Positions 48,943-58,338 of a stretch of DNA of 64,000 nt are shown in pieces; the first letter of the stretch is position 1; each line of letters opens with the position of its first letter. A program made the translations under genes and the position numbers. The notes beneath the pieces were generated by a model. It worked only from the letters and a program-made list of their open reading frames with translations, made no database searches and had not been told where the DNA came from. Source of the DNA: Metabacillus indicus LMG 22858 (GTDB taxonomy: Bacteria > Bacillota > Bacilli > Bacillales > Bacillaceae); NCBI RefSeq assembly GCF_000708755.2, contig NZ_JGVU02000002.1, positions 1,178,001-1,242,000 on the forward strand, in the 5' to 3' direction.

Positions 48943-49047
48943 GTTCATACCCCATTTTTCATGCTTAGGCTGTTTGTTAAATACATTCCGCTACCATAGT
49001 CTATCAAAAAGAATTCCAGGATGAAAATAAATAACTCTGATTCATGG

Positions 49048-49076
49048 ATGACAATTTGACCCTGCTCTTATATAAT
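49048..49076 (+). promoter_or_regulatory. Predicted sigma-A promoter of yqhL
   Basis: ATGACA (49048-49053), 17 bp, TATAAT (49071-49076). Confidence 0.55.
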
Positions 49077-49149
49077 TATACTTGTCCAATAAACAGAAGT
49101 TTACATGAACCAGCCCGCATAAAGGGTATAAAAAAGGAGTCGGGTCAGC

Positions 49150-49533
49150 TTGACAACATGGATTTTCTTATTAATTTTAGTCGGCGCAATTGCAGCCTAC
49201 ACAATCTTCTCTTATTTTTACCAGCGTAAAATTATGAAAACATTAACGGAAGAGGAATTCCGTGCAGGATACAGAAAGGCTCAGCTCATTGATGTCCGCG
49301 AGCCGAACGAATTTGAAGGCGGCCATATTCTTGGCGCAAGAAACATCCCAATGTCACAAATGAGACAGCGCCATAAAGAAATCCGCAAAGACCAGCCTGT
49401 TTATCTTTATTGCCAAAACACAGTAAGAAGCGGACGCACAGCGCAGATGCTTAAGAAAAAGGGCTATTCAGATCTTTACACATTAAAAGGCGGCTTTAAG
49501 GGCTGGAGCGGAAGAATTAAGACGAAGAAGTAA
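49150..49533 (+). CDS. yqhL: Membrane-anchored rhodanese-like protein YqhL
   Basis: 127 residues, TTG start behind AAAGGAGT. An N-terminal membrane segment (WIFLLILVGAIAAYTIFSYF) precedes one rhodanese domain (LIDVREPNEFEGGHILGARNIP) with the active-site Cys in YCQNTVRSGRTA. Sulfur or persulfide transfer is presumed. Confidence 0.92.
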   Translation: MTTWIFLLILVGAIAAYTIFSYFYQRKIMKTLTEEEFRAGYRKAQLIDVREPNEFEGGHILGARNIPMSQMRQRHKEIRKDQPVYLYCQNTVRSGRTAQMLKKKGYSDLYTLKGGFKGWSGRIKTKK

Positions 49534-49538
49534 ATAAC

Positions 49539-49571
49539 AAAAAAGGATTCGCCAGCGGCGAATCCTTTTTC
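49539..49571. terminator. Bidirectional terminator between yqhL and gcvPB
   Basis: AAAAAGGATTCGCC-AGC-GGCGAATCCTTTTT, 14-bp perfect stem. Confidence 0.93.
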
Positions 49572-51032
49572 TTATTGCTTCTGATAGCGGAGAATCGGCT
49601 TGCGTGCTGCCGTTGTCTCATCAAGACGTCCAACAACGGTTGTATGAGGAGCTTCCTGAACCATTTCTGGGTTTTCCTCTGCTTCTTTCGCAATTTGAAG
49701 CATAGCATCAATGAATGAATCAAGTGTTTCTTTTGACTCTGTTTCCGTCGGTTCAATCATGATGCACTCCTCGACATTAAGCGGGAAGTAGATCGTCGGC
49801 GGATGGTAGCCGAAGTCAAGAAGGCGCTTTGCGATATCAAGCGTGCGCACTCCGAGTTTTTTCTGGCGTTTTCCTGATAAAACAAACTCATGCTTGCAGT
49901 GTCTGTCAAACGGCAGATCATAGGCTTCTGAAAGTCTTCTCATCATGTAGTTTGCATTCAGAACCGCATACTCTGTCACTGCTTTTAAGCCGTCTGGCCC
50001 CATTGTGCGGATATACGTATATGCACGCACATTGATTCCGAAGTTGCCGTAAAACGGCTTGACTCTTCCGATGGACTGAGGTCTGTCATAGTCAAATGCA
50101 TATTTGTCATCACGTTTCACAAGAACAGGCTTAGGAAGATACGGAATCAGATCTGCTTTTACACCGACAGGACCTGAACCCGGTCCTCCGCCGCCATGCG
50201 GCCCGGTAAACGTTTTGTGGAGATTTAAGTGAACCACGTCAAATCCCATATCTCCGGGACGAGCCTTGCTTAGTACAGCGTTTAGGTTGGCTCCGTCATA
50301 GTACAGCTTGCCGCCTGCATCATGCACGATCTTTGCCATGTCCAGAATATTTTCCTCAAACAGACCCAGCGTATTCGGATTTGTGAGCATCAGCGCAGCG
50401 GTATCATCTCCTACTACACGCTTCAGATCTTCAAGATCGACGAGTCCATGTTCATTTGATTTAACAGTGACCGTTTCAAAACCTGCCACTGTAGCAGATG
50501 CAGGATTGGTTCCGTGTGCAGAATCAGGTACGATGACCTTTGTGCGTCCAGTGTCGCCGTTTGCTTCGTGATACGCACGGATCATCATAAGTCCGGTCCA
50601 CTCTCCGTGGGCACCCGCTGCCGGCTGAAGCGTGACTTCATCCATTCCTGTAATTTCTACAAGGTGCTCCTGAAGGTCATACATCAGCTCAAGAGCTCCC
50701 TGTACGGTACTTTCATCCTGAAGCGGATGGATATGGGCAAGCCCTGCCATGCGGGCAACATTTTCGTTTATTTTCGGGTTGTACTTCATCGTGCATGAGC
50801 CAAGCGGATAAAAGCCTGAGTCCACTCCATGATTGCGCTTTGAAAGAGCTGTATAGTGCCTCATAATATCAAGCTCTGATACCTCCGGCAGTTCAGCTTC
50901 CTCTGTGCGGAGATAGTCAGCGGGAATGAGTTCATCTGCTGATTGTTCGGGAATATCCATATCAGGCAGGCTGTAGCCTGTTCTTCCAGGCTTTGTCAGT
51001 TCAAAAATCAATGGCTGATTCTCGTTATTCAT
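49572..51032 (-). CDS. gcvPB: Glycine decarboxylase P-protein, subunit 2
   Basis: 486 residues. The PLP lysine is in [22 protein letters not shown]. It forms the C-terminal half of the split P-protein. I chose the ATG at 51032, seven nt after TTGGGGG; it overlaps the gcvPA stop by 8 nt. Confidence 0.96.
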   Translation of the reverse strand: MNNENQPLIFELTKPGRTGYSLPDMDIPEQSADELIPADYLRTEEAELPEVSELDIMRHYTALSKRNHGVDSGFYPLGSCTMKYNPKINENVARMAGLAHIHPLQDESTVQGALELMYDLQEHLVEITGMDEVTLQPAAGAHGEWTGLMMIRAYHEANGDTGRTKVIVPDSAHGTNPASATVAGFETVTVKSNEHGLVDLEDLKRVVGDDTAALMLTNPNTLGLFEENILDMAKIVHDAGGKLYYDGANLNAVLSKARPGDMGFDVVHLNLHKTFTGPHGGGGPGSGPVGVKADLIPYLPKPVLVKRDDKYAFDYDRPQSIGRVKPFYGNFGINVRAYTYIRTMGPDGLKAVTEYAVLNANYMMRRLSEAYDLPFDRHCKHEFVLSGKRQKKLGVRTLDIAKRLLDFGYHPPTIYFPLNVEECIMIEPTETESKETLDSFIDAMLQIAKEAEENPEMVQEAPHTTVVGRLDETTAARKPILRYQKQ

Positions 51033-52371
51033 GTCCATCCCCCAATTCCAAAACAAGTTGATCGATTTCTTCTTTCGTGCGAAGTTCTGTCACAGCTACG
51101 AGCATGTGATTTTCAAGCTCAGGATATACGCTGCCAAGATCGAAGCCTCCGATGATGCCCTTTTCAATCAGGCGGGCATTCACTTCTTTCACCGGTTTAT
51201 TTAATTTAACGGCAAACTCATTGAAGATCGGTCCGTCAAATGGCACGTCAAAGCCTTTTTCTTTAAATGCCTTTTTAGCGTAGTTTGCTTTCTGGATATT
51301 CTGCAGAGCCATTTCTTTGACTCCTTTTCTTCCGAGCGCTGTCATGGCAACAGACGCTGCAAGTGCATTCAAAGCCTGATTTGAACAGATGTTTGATGTC
51401 GCTTTATCACGTCTGATATGCTGTTCGCGTGCCTGAAGCGTGAGAACAAATCCTCTGCGTCCCTGGTCATCCTTTGTCTGTCCGACAAGACGGCCGGGCA
51501 CTTTGCGGATCAGTTTCTGAGTGACAGCAAAATAGCCGCAGTGCGGGCCGCCAAATGCTGTTGGGATACCAAACGGCTGAGCGTCGCCGGCAACAATGTC
51601 CGCGCCGAATGCTCCCGGAGGTGTTAAAGCTCCAAGGGCGAGCGGGTTGGAAGAGACGATAAACATGCTTTTGCCTGTATGGGCAATTGGCTCAATGTCC
51701 TTAAGAGGTTCAATCTGGCCGAAGAAGTTAGGATATTGAACTACGACCGCTGCTACATCATCAGACAACTCCTGCTTTAATGCCTCAAGATCTGTGACGC
51801 CGTTTTTGACAGGCACTTCCACCACTTCAATGTACTGTCCTTTTGCATACGTTTTCAGCACATCTCTGCTTTCCGGATGAACGGCTCCTGACACAATGAC
51901 CTTTTTCTTTTTCGTCTGTCCGCAGGCAAGCATAGCCGCTTCAGCAAGTGACGTTCCGCCGTCATACATAGAAGAGTTGGCTGCATCCATGCCGGTAAGC
52001 TCTGCGATCATCGTCTGAAATTCGAAGATAGCCTGCAGTTCGCCCTGTGAAATCTCAGGCTGATACGGCGTGTAGGCCGTATAGAATTCCGATCTTGAAA
52101 TCACATGATCCACAATGATCGGCATGTAGTGGTCATAGACTCCCGCTCCAAGGAAAGAGGCATTGCTTCTTAGGTCTTTATTTTTAGCAGCAAGCGCGCT
52201 CATCTCTTTCATTAGCTCTGTTTCCGATTTAGCCTTCTTGATGCTGTATTCGCCCTTAAATCGAACACTTTCAGGAATGTCTTGAAAAAGCTCATCAATT
52301 GATGCTACTCCGACAGCTTGAAGCATCTCCTGCTGATCTTGCTCTGTCATCGGCAAGTAACGATGTTTCAT
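51025..52371 (-). CDS. gcvPA: Glycine decarboxylase P-protein, subunit 1
   Basis: 448 residues ([45 protein letters not shown]). Partner of GcvPB; releases CO2 from glycine and passes aminomethyl to lipoyl-GcvH. It lies 25 bp after gcvT. Confidence 0.97.
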   Translation of the reverse strand: MKHRYLPMTEQDQQEMLQAVGVASIDELFQDIPESVRFKGEYSIKKAKSETELMKEMSALAAKNKDLRSNASFLGAGVYDHYMPIIVDHVISRSEFYTAYTPYQPEISQGELQAIFEFQTMIAELTGMDAANSSMYDGGTSLAEAAMLACGQTKKKKVIVSGAVHPESRDVLKTYAKGQYIEVVEVPVKNGVTDLEALKQELSDDVAAVVVQYPNFFGQIEPLKDIEPIAHTGKSMFIVSSNPLALGALTPPGAFGADIVAGDAQPFGIPTAFGGPHCGYFAVTQKLIRKVPGRLVGQTKDDQGRRGFVLTLQAREQHIRRDKATSNICSNQALNALAASVAMTALGRKGVKEMALQNIQKANYAKKAFKEKGFDVPFDGPIFNEFAVKLNKPVKEVNARLIEKGIIGGFDLGSVYPELENHMLVAVTELRTKEEIDQLVLELGDGHE

Positions 52372-52396
52372 GGATGTATTCCCCTTTCAACCCGGT

Positions 52397-53500
52397 TTAT
52401 TTTTTTGGTCGCTTATAAAAAGGCGTCTGCACGACAACTGCTTTCAAGCGTTTTTTACGTACTTGAACAACCACTTCAGTGCCGGGCTCGGCAAATTCTT
52501 TCTTAAGCAGTGCCCAACCGATATTCTTTTTAAGTGTAGGAGATTGTGTGCCGGTTGTAATTTCCCCGATCTGCTCTTCTCCTGCAAACACCTCATAGCC
52601 GTATCGCGGTATGCCTTTATCGATCATTTCAATTCCGGCAAGCTTTCGGTCCGGTCCGTTTTCTTTTTGATCCTTTAACACAGCTTTGCCGTTGAAATCA
52701 CTTTCCTTGTTCGGTTTCACGGCAAATCCGATGCCTGCTTCTATCGGGGTAATAACTTTGGAAAGTTCCTGTCCGTAGAGCGGCAGGTTCGCTTCAAAGC
52801 GAAGCGTATCACGGGCGCCAAGTCCGCATGGCAGCAGACCATCTTCTTTTCCGGCTTCCAAAATCGCTTTCCAAAGCTCAGGAGCTTTTGACGCGGCGCA
52901 GTAAATCTCAAAACCATCTTCACCTGTATAGCCTGTTCTTGATACAAGAGCAGAGGCTCCTGCAATGTTTACGTCATCTTTGAATTTAAAAAACTTGATT
53001 TCACTTAAATTTGTATCCGTGAGTTTTTGAAGGATTGACTCAGCAAGCGGTCCCTGGATAGCGAGCTGGGCGACATCTGAAGATACATTGTGCAGTTCCG
53101 TGTCCCCGAACAGCTGGGAGTTCAGCCAATCAAAATCCTTTTCAATGTTGGATGCATTCACTACAAGGAGATAATGCACATCTGATTTTTTATAGATTAA
53201 TAAATCATCCACCGTTCCGCCGTCTTCATAGCACATAGCGGTATACTGCGCTCCTCCGTCTTTTAAAAGAGCAACATCGTTTGTCATTGTTTTTTGAAGA
53301 AATGCAAGGCTGCCAGTGCCCCTCACTTCAATTTCCCCCATGTGGGATACATCGAACAAGCCTGCTCTTTCGCGAACAGCTTCATGTTCTTCTTTAATAG
53401 AAGAAAACTGCACCGGCAAGTCCCAGCCGCCGAAATCAATCGTTTTTGCACCCTGCTCTTTGTATAAGTCAAAAAGTGGTGTCCGCTTTAAATCCGCCAT
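52397..53500 (-). CDS. gcvT: Aminomethyltransferase (T-protein) of glycine cleavage
   Basis: 367 residues ([42 protein letters not shown]). It transfers the methylene group to tetrahydrofolate. ATG at 53500 behind GGGAGGCGATGAA; upstream extension runs into the riboswitch terminator. First gene of the operon. Confidence 0.97.
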   Translation of the reverse strand: MADLKRTPLFDLYKEQGAKTIDFGGWDLPVQFSSIKEEHEAVRERAGLFDVSHMGEIEVRGTGSLAFLQKTMTNDVALLKDGGAQYTAMCYEDGGTVDDLLIYKKSDVHYLLVVNASNIEKDFDWLNSQLFGDTELHNVSSDVAQLAIQGPLAESILQKLTDTNLSEIKFFKFKDDVNIAGASALVSRTGYTGEDGFEIYCAASKAPELWKAILEAGKEDGLLPCGLGARDTLRFEANLPLYGQELSKVITPIEAGIGFAVKPNKESDFNGKAVLKDQKENGPDRKLAGIEMIDKGIPRYGYEVFAGEEQIGEITTGTQSPTLKKNIGWALLKKEFAEPGTEVVVQVRKKRLKAVVVQTPFYKRPKK

Positions 53501-53536
53501 TTCATCGCCTCCCGGTATGATCCTCTTTTTTTCATC

Positions 53537-53579
53537 AAAAAAAGGACAGAGAACTCCCTTTAATGGAAGTCTCTGTCCC
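53537..53579 (-). terminator. Riboswitch-controlled terminator before gcvT
   Basis: Minus-strand GGACAGAGACTTCC...GGGAGTTCTCTGTCC stem followed by seven T. Its 5' arm overlaps the end of the second glycine aptamer, so ligand binding would prevent it from forming. Confidence 0.85.
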
Positions 53580-53755
53580 TGCACCTGAAAGTTTACCCGG
53601 CCTAATAAAATGGCCGAGCTTTCCCCTTTGGTGGTTTGCCGCTTTCACAAACTCTCTCCAGAGTTGCGTCAAGCAAGAGTTCTTTTGCCTGAGAGATTCA
53701 CATCAGTTTGCTCCTTCGGCGCTGCATGCGTATGCTGCAGTCTCTCCCCTTGCTC
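53575..53755 (-). ncRNA. Tandem glycine riboswitch (gcvT element)
   Basis: Two aptamers in series on the minus strand. The first has GGGGAGAGACTGC, GCGCCGAAGGAGCAAAC and AATCTCTCAGGCAAAAGAAC; the second has CTGGAGAGAG, CCACCAAAGGGGAAAGC and AAACTTTCAGGTGCAGGGAC. These are the conserved blocks of the glycine class. Cooperative glycine binding turns gcvT-gcvPA-gcvPB on. Confidence 0.96.
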
Positions 53756-53799
53756 TCATCCGCTCATATTTTTTCATTAATTGGTGATACTGATAAGTA

Positions 53800-53830
53800 G
53801 ACATTTTAGACATTATGACATTTTTGACAT
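53800..53830. repeat. Four phased GACAT repeats upstream of the glycine riboswitch
   Basis: GACAT at 53800, 53809, 53817 and 53826, spaced 8-9 bp. They lie just upstream of the riboswitch, in the promoter zone. The rest of the 300-bp riboswitch-yqhH gap shows nothing else I can name. Confidence 0.5.
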
Positions 53831-54063
53831 AAGAAGCCTGCTGACTGAAAACTGAGTAAGTTAGCAACTTTCTTACTTATTAACATCCTACCATTAAGGT
53901 CTTTATTCATCAATCACTTTTTTCACAAATGTTTTGTTTAAAACACATTGGAATGTTCGTGTTTTACTGTCTTTTCATCTAATCCATTGTGATAACCTGC
54001 TATTTTACCACTTAACGTGAACAATAGAGAAAGATCTACTCTTTTTTGAAAGGGCTGTCAATC

Positions 54064-55740
54064 ATGAACGTTAAACTGAAATTTGACTCCGCGTGGCAAG
54101 ATATATTTCTTAAAAAGCTTGATGACGACGGTCCGTGGGCCAGCTGGGAGAATTACAAATTAGCATGCGCCGTGCAAAAGCACCTGATTGTTCCTTCCTT
54201 TGAAGGGCTTCAAGCTCCAAATCACCTGACAGACTTCACTCCTCTTCCCCATCAGTTGGAGGTTGCAAGGCAGGTGGTGGAAAACATGAACGGAAAGGCC
54301 ATCCTTGCAGATGAGGTAGGACTTGGAAAAACAATTGAAGCAGGCCTCATCGTCAAGGAATATATGATTCGGGGACTCGCTAAGAAAATTCTCATCCTCG
54401 TTCCTGCCTCTCTTGTTTCCCAGTGGGCAAGAGAGCTTCATGAAAAGTTCTATATTCCAGCCGTTGAGCAAAAGAAAAGCTACGTATGGGAAGCCTGCGA
54501 TGTAGTGGTCTCTTCCATTGATACGGCAAAAAGAAGCCCCCACCGGGAAATTGTTCTTAACCAGCAGTACGACCTGGTGATCATCGATGAAGCTCATAAA
54601 CTGAAAAACAGCAAAACGAAAAACTATGAATTTGTTCAGAGCCTGAAAAAGAAATACTGCCTGCTTCTTACTGCAACGCCCATTCAAAACCGCGTAGAAG
54701 AGATTTTTAACCTTGTATCTCTGCTGAAGCCCGGACATTTAGGCAACGAAGCTTATTTTTCAGAAGTATTTTCTGCCAAGAACCGCTCTTTGGAACACCA
54801 TGAGCACCTTCAGGAACTCGTGAACAAAGTCATGATCCGAAACCGCAGAGGAGATACGGGCATTGAATGGCCTAAACGACATGTTGAGACCGTTCCGATC
54901 GAGCTGTCTGAGAGTGAGCGCCAGTTGTATACGGCTATATCACGTCTCAAAACATTCGGCGCCTCTTCCGCCAGCACGTTTTCAATCATGACGCTGCAAA
55001 GAGAGGCATGCTCAAGCAGGGAAGCTGTCTACATGACGCTGAAAAAAATGGCCGAGCGCCCCGAAGGCGAAGCATCCCCTCTTCCAGACTCTGTCATTGA
55101 AGAGCTGATGAACTGCATTAATGAAGTTGACGGAAATTCCAAAGCACAGCGGACGGTTGAACTGATTCAGCAAATCAATGACAAAGTCATCATTTTTACA
55201 GAATACAGGGCCACCCAGTTTTATCTTCAGTGGTTTCTTCAGCAGCACGGCATTTCATCTGTTCCTTTCAGAGGAGGATTCAAGAGGGGCAAAAAAGACT
55301 GGATGAAAGACCTTTTCAAAAACCGGGTTCAAGTACTGATTGCGACAGAAGCTGGCGGGGAAGGAATCAACCTGCAGTTCTGCAATCACATTATCAACTA
55401 TGATCTTCCCTGGAATCCGATGCGGCTTGAACAGCGGATTGGACGGATTCACCGTCTCGGGCAGGAAAAAGATGTCCACATTTATAATATGGCAACAAAA
55501 AACACCGTTGAAGAGCACATTCTGAAACTTCTCTATGAAAAAATCAACCTGTTTGAAAAAGTCATCGGCGAGCTTGATGAAATACTGACAAAACTTGAGA
55601 TATCCAATTTCGAAGATCACCTGCAGGACATCCTGTTTAAATCTAAAAGCGATGGAGAAATGAAAATTAAGATGGAAAACCTGACATCCATCCTGCATTC
55701 TGCAGAACAGGAACACACAAAACAGAGAATGGAGGGATAA
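54064..55740 (+). CDS. yqhH: SNF2-family DEAD/DEAH helicase YqhH
   Basis: 558 residues with a complete two-lobe SF2 core. Motif I is LADEVGLGKTIEAG, motif II IDEAHKLK (DEAH), motif III LLLTATPIQN, and motifs V-VI ATEAGGEGINLQ and EQRIGRIHRLGQ. RapA/HepA-like ATPase without extra domains; the role is unknown. ATG at 54064 behind AAAGGG. Four bp before yqhG. Confidence 0.93.
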   Translation: MNVKLKFDSAWQDIFLKKLDDDGPWASWENYKLACAVQKHLIVPSFEGLQAPNHLTDFTPLPHQLEVARQVVENMNGKAILADEVGLGKTIEAGLIVKEYMIRGLAKKILILVPASLVSQWARELHEKFYIPAVEQKKSYVWEACDVVVSSIDTAKRSPHREIVLNQQYDLVIIDEAHKLKNSKTKNYEFVQSLKKKYCLLLTATPIQNRVEEIFNLVSLLKPGHLGNEAYFSEVFSAKNRSLEHHEHLQELVNKVMIRNRRGDTGIEWPKRHVETVPIELSESERQLYTAISRLKTFGASSASTFSIMTLQREACSSREAVYMTLKKMAERPEGEASPLPDSVIEELMNCINEVDGNSKAQRTVELIQQINDKVIIFTEYRATQFYLQWFLQQHGISSVPFRGGFKRGKKDWMKDLFKNRVQVLIATEAGGEGINLQFCNHIINYDLPWNPMRLEQRIGRIHRLGQEKDVHIYNMATKNTVEEHILKLLYEKINLFEKVIGELDEILTKLEISNFEDHLQDILFKSKSDGEMKIKMENLTSILHSAEQEHTKQRMEG

Positions 55741-55743
55741 CCA

Positions 55744-56538
55744 ATGCAGCAGCAGCAGATCAGCGAGTTCCTTGAAACCTTTTTCACGGCCAATTCATGT
55801 GACATTACAGAAAAACAGCCTGGCTATATGACGATCCAGCTGACAGTGGACATGGATAAAGAATTGATGAACAGGCCGTTTTACTGGACATATCTTGAGA
55901 AAACAGGCGGTGTGCCGAGTCCGATGCAGCTGACTTTAATAACAGATGCCAAACGGGCACCAGCTGATTTGAAAGGGGAAATCATGCACTTCGGAGCACC
56001 AAGACTGCACCAGATTTTCCGGACTGCCAAAAAATTCGGAGGCCATATCCGCCTCTATGAAAACCCGCCGAACACGGGAAGCTCTCAGTCCCTGCATCCA
56101 TGGCTGGGTGTAAATGTCATGGTATCCTATCAGAGCGACAAGAAAAAAGATCATCTCTATTCCATTGGACTTCACCTGATCAGCGGAGCCATCATAGAAG
56201 ATTTTCAGGATCATTTGGAAAACATGGCCCTCACTCCCAGAATTCCTGATTTGTGTTTTACAACTTCGCCAATGATTAAAGTTCAAAGCGGCCTCTTGCG
56301 AATTCAAAATTATATACAAGCTAAATTTGAACAGGATGACCACACCTGGGCTGATGATGCAAGACAGCGCTGGAATTCAGATATGATGCTGCTAAGCCAT
56401 TTTTATGAAGATCTTGAAGAAAAACCAGAATCGTACCATCTTGAAAAAGAAGCCTTGAAAGAGCTGTATGATCCTCACATTCATGTCTCGATTACAAACG
56501 GCGGGTTATTCTATTTATCGAGGACTGCCCTCGCTTAA
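55744..56538 (+). CDS. yqhG: YqhG family protein
   Basis: 264 residues, soluble (EITEKQPGYMTIQLTVDMDKELMNRPFYW-type opening, then GVPSPMQLTLIT). Paired with yqhH in Bacillus, which suggests a joint function, but none is known. Terminated by a strong hairpin. Confidence 0.9.
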   Translation: MQQQQISEFLETFFTANSCDITEKQPGYMTIQLTVDMDKELMNRPFYWTYLEKTGGVPSPMQLTLITDAKRAPADLKGEIMHFGAPRLHQIFRTAKKFGGHIRLYENPPNTGSSQSLHPWLGVNVMVSYQSDKKKDHLYSIGLHLISGAIIEDFQDHLENMALTPRIPDLCFTTSPMIKVQSGLLRIQNYIQAKFEQDDHTWADDARQRWNSDMMLLSHFYEDLEEKPESYHLEKEALKELYDPHIHVSITNGGLFYLSRTALA

Positions 56539-56553
56539 TGTCAAAATTTGCGC

Positions 56554-56587
56554 AAAAAATGATTTTGGTGTCATAAAATCATTTTTT
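56554..56587 (+). terminator. Terminator of yqhH-yqhG
   Basis: AAAAAATGATTTT pairs with AAAATCATTTTTT. Confidence 0.85.
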
Positions 56588-56714
56588 GCCTTTTTATTTT
56601 TGCTGAAGAATGGCTGTCGAAGAAAACAGTAAAATCAAGCCAAAATGCCCATATAAAAGGAATATAATTCTAATTACTAGTAATTTTTTGAAAAAAATGA
56701 AAATATTTTTTTCT

Positions 56715-56758
56715 CTCGACATATTTCAGCACAATAAATGAAAATGAAATTTTATACT
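56715..56758 (+). promoter_or_regulatory. Possible Spo0A-activated promoter of sinI
   Basis: TATACT (56753-56758) has no good -35 at 17 bp, but CTCGACA (56715-56721; reverse complement TGTCGAG, 6 of 7 to a 0A box) lies where an activator would replace it. SinI in B. subtilis is Spo0A-activated. Weak evidence. Confidence 0.35.
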
Positions 56759-56832
56759 AGTAGTAAATTAGATAGACAACACGAAGTGACAAAAGAAATA
56801 CTTTGTTTTTGATGCAGTGTCAGAGTTACACA

Positions 56833-56921
56833 TAATCAGACAAAGGCAAACCTGCTGAAAAGCCGGGACGCAAAGTCACAGATCTAACGTTCTACGGAGC
56901 TATGATGGCTGGACTGCCTGA
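56833..56921 (+). ncRNA. Cyclic di-GMP-I (GEMM) riboswitch upstream of sinI
   Basis: Conserved blocks occur in order: AAAGGCAAACC, a P2-type hairpin CCTGCT-GAAA-AGCCGG with GAAA tetraloop, GGGACGCAAAG, then a second arm AGTCA...TGGCT and closing GGACTGCC. P1 is TCAGACA (56836-56842) with TGCCTGA (56915-56921), one mismatch. This combination is specific to the GEMM class. Spacing to sinI is 31 nt, so it controls sinI-sinR expression. Whether it prefers c-di-GMP or 3',3'-cGAMP needs an alignment of the specificity base. Confidence 0.93.
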
Positions 56922-56942
56922 AATACTATTGCGTATTTTAGG
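56917..56942 (+). promoter_or_regulatory. Switch hairpin covering the start of the sinI Shine-Dalgarno
   Basis: CCTGAAATAC (56917-56926) pairs with GTATTTTAGG (56933-56942), ten pairs including one G-U, loop TATTGC. The 5' arm shares CCTGA with the riboswitch P1; the 3' arm takes AGG of the ribosome site AGGAGGAG (56940-56947). No T-run follows, so control would be translational, ON with ligand. Confidence 0.75.
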
Positions 56943-56952
56943 AGGAGTTACA

Positions 56953-57078
56953 ATGGAAGTGTTAATGGAGGAGTTTCAAAAGCTTGATCAGGAATGGAAA
57001 GAGTTGATTCTGTCGGCTTTGGAGATGGGTATCAGCAAAGAGGAAATCAGAGAGTTTTTGAAAACGCAAACAGTTTAA
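56953..57078 (+). CDS. sinI: SinI, antagonist of SinR
   Basis: 41 residues (MEVLMEEFQKLDQEWKELIL...GISKEEIREFLKTQ). The single helix-hook domain matches SinI (LDQEWxELxxxAxxxxISxEEIRxxL) and is also homologous to the C-terminal dimerisation domain of the neighbouring SinR. SinI binds SinR and stops it from repressing biofilm genes. ATG six nt after AGGAGGAG. Confidence 0.95.
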   Translation: MEVLMEEFQKLDQEWKELILSALEMGISKEEIREFLKTQTV

Positions 57079-57181
57079 AGTTGACAAACAGCTGCAGTCT
57101 GTATTTTTTTTTCGTAAATTCGTTCTGTATATATAACAATCCCTTCGCTATATGCTATAATACGACTGGGAAGGTGATTAT

Positions 57182-57517
57182 ATGATTGGTGAACGCATAC
57201 GAAAATACCGCAAAGAACGTGGACTGTCACTATCAGAGCTTGCCGATCGGGCCGGAGTTGCCAAATCATATTTAAGCTCAATCGAACGGAACCTGCAGTC
57301 AAATCCTTCTGTTCAATTTCTCGAAAAAGTCTCTTCCGTCCTTGGGGTCTCAATGAATACACTTATTCTTGAAGACCAGTCACAAAACATGAAACAGGCA
57401 AACCTTGATCATGATTGGGCAAATCTGGTCAAAGAGGCAATGGATTCAGGTGTTACAAAGGATCAGTTCAGAGAGTTTCTTGAATTTAACCGCTGGAAAA
57501 TGAACCAGGAAAAATAA
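57182..57517 (+). CDS. sinR: SinR, master biofilm repressor
   Basis: 111 residues. N-terminal Xre/Cro HTH (IGERIRKYRKERGLSLSELADRAGVAKSYLSSIERN) and C-terminal SinI-type domain (LDHDWANLVKEAMDSGVTKDQFREFL). Represses matrix and exopolysaccharide genes. A TATAAT (57156-57161) suggests its own promoter besides sinI read-through; start behind GGGAAGGTGATTAT. Confidence 0.96.
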   Translation: MIGERIRKYRKERGLSLSELADRAGVAKSYLSSIERNLQSNPSVQFLEKVSSVLGVSMNTLILEDQSQNMKQANLDHDWANLVKEAMDSGVTKDQFREFLEFNRWKMNQEK

Positions 57518-57518
57518 C

Positions 57519-57566
57519 AGCACCATGCAAAAGGTCTTCTTACCCCTTTTGTATGGTGCTGTTTTT
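57519..57566 (+). terminator. Terminator of sinI-sinR
   Basis: AGCACCATGCAAAAGG pairs with CCTTTTGTATGGTGCT (15 pairs plus one G-U), then GTTTTT. Confidence 0.9.
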
Positions 57567-57573
57567 ACGTACG

Positions 57574-57771
57574 CTATCCTTTTCTGTCAAATTCGTATCC
57601 TGTTCCCATATTTTGCTGATAGGCTGACAGCGGTATTTTCTTTACAGCGTGAACAGCCTGTATCGCTTTATGGGAGGTAAGATCCTTTGAACAGACAGGA
57701 CAAATCCACTGATATGATTTGCTGCTGCTGAAAGATGGCTGATAGCACTGACTGCAAAGTTTTTTATACAT
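57574..57771 (-). CDS. Small zinc-ribbon-like protein, unknown
   Basis: 65 residues from the ATG at 57771 (MYKKLCSQCYQPSFSSSKSY, then WICPVCSKDL); an ATG at 57789 is also possible and overlaps the upstream gene's stop. Two CxxC pairs about 20 residues apart suggest a zinc ribbon. The remaining tail is polar. It follows the DUF5658-like gene in the same operon. Confidence 0.7.
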   Translation of the reverse strand: MYKKLCSQCYQPSFSSSKSYQWICPVCSKDLTSHKAIQAVHAVKKIPLSAYQQNMGTGYEFDRKG

Positions 57772-57785
57772 CGCTTTTCCCCTTT

Positions 57786-58088
57786 TCATCCAATCAGCAG
57801 CCGGATCCAGTGCAAATGAGCCAAAAGAACAGCAGAATACAGAAATGCAGCGGCAATTGAAAGGACTTTAATGATCGGTGATGACGGCACACGCCCCGTG
57901 AAAACAAACAAAAGCAGAAATAATGAAAATGACAGCTTACTACATGTAAATACCGCAGGATGTATCTCATACAGAATCCTCATAACAGGATTGGCTTCTG
58001 TAATCAGCTCATAATGCAGACCGGCAAGGGTCAATGCTGCGTCCATACCATTTAAAGCTGCTAACATCAAAAAGAGTGCCTTCAACAC
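57786..58088 (-). CDS. Small integral membrane protein (DUF5658-like)
   Basis: About 100 residues with three membrane segments (ALFLMLAALNGMDAALTLAGL; FTCSKLSFSLFLLLFVF; VLSIAAAFLYSAVLLAHL) and an EANPVM motif after the first, as in DUF5658 proteins. Start is GTG at 58088 or TTG at 58085 behind AAAGGCGG. Confidence 0.7.
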   Translation of the reverse strand: MLKALFLMLAALNGMDAALTLAGLHYELITEANPVMRILYEIHPAVFTCSKLSFSLFLLLFVFTGRVPSSPIIKVLSIAAAFLYSAVLLAHLHWIRLLIG

Positions 58089-58305
58089 ATTTCCGCCTTT
58101 ATTCTTAATAAAGAACAAAAAGAGCAAACTTAATCCGTCTACTAAAAGTATATACCTCTTCAGCGAATAAAAACAGGTTCAAATTCCGCTATTTTTCTTT
58201 TTAAAGAACGTTTACCGCCGATTTCCTCCAATTTTCTTTAATAATCTTACTAAATTTAAACATTATAAAGAACAATCACTAGCATGCCGCATTCTTCATT
58301 AAAAA

Positions 58306-58329
58306 CAAAAAAGCCTGTCTTTGCAGGCC
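58306..58329 (-). terminator. Terminator of the Gly/Cys-tail membrane peptide gene
   Basis: GCCTGC-AAAGA-CAGGC on the minus strand followed by TTTTTTG. Confidence 0.75.
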
Positions 58330-58338
58330 CCCTCTTTC

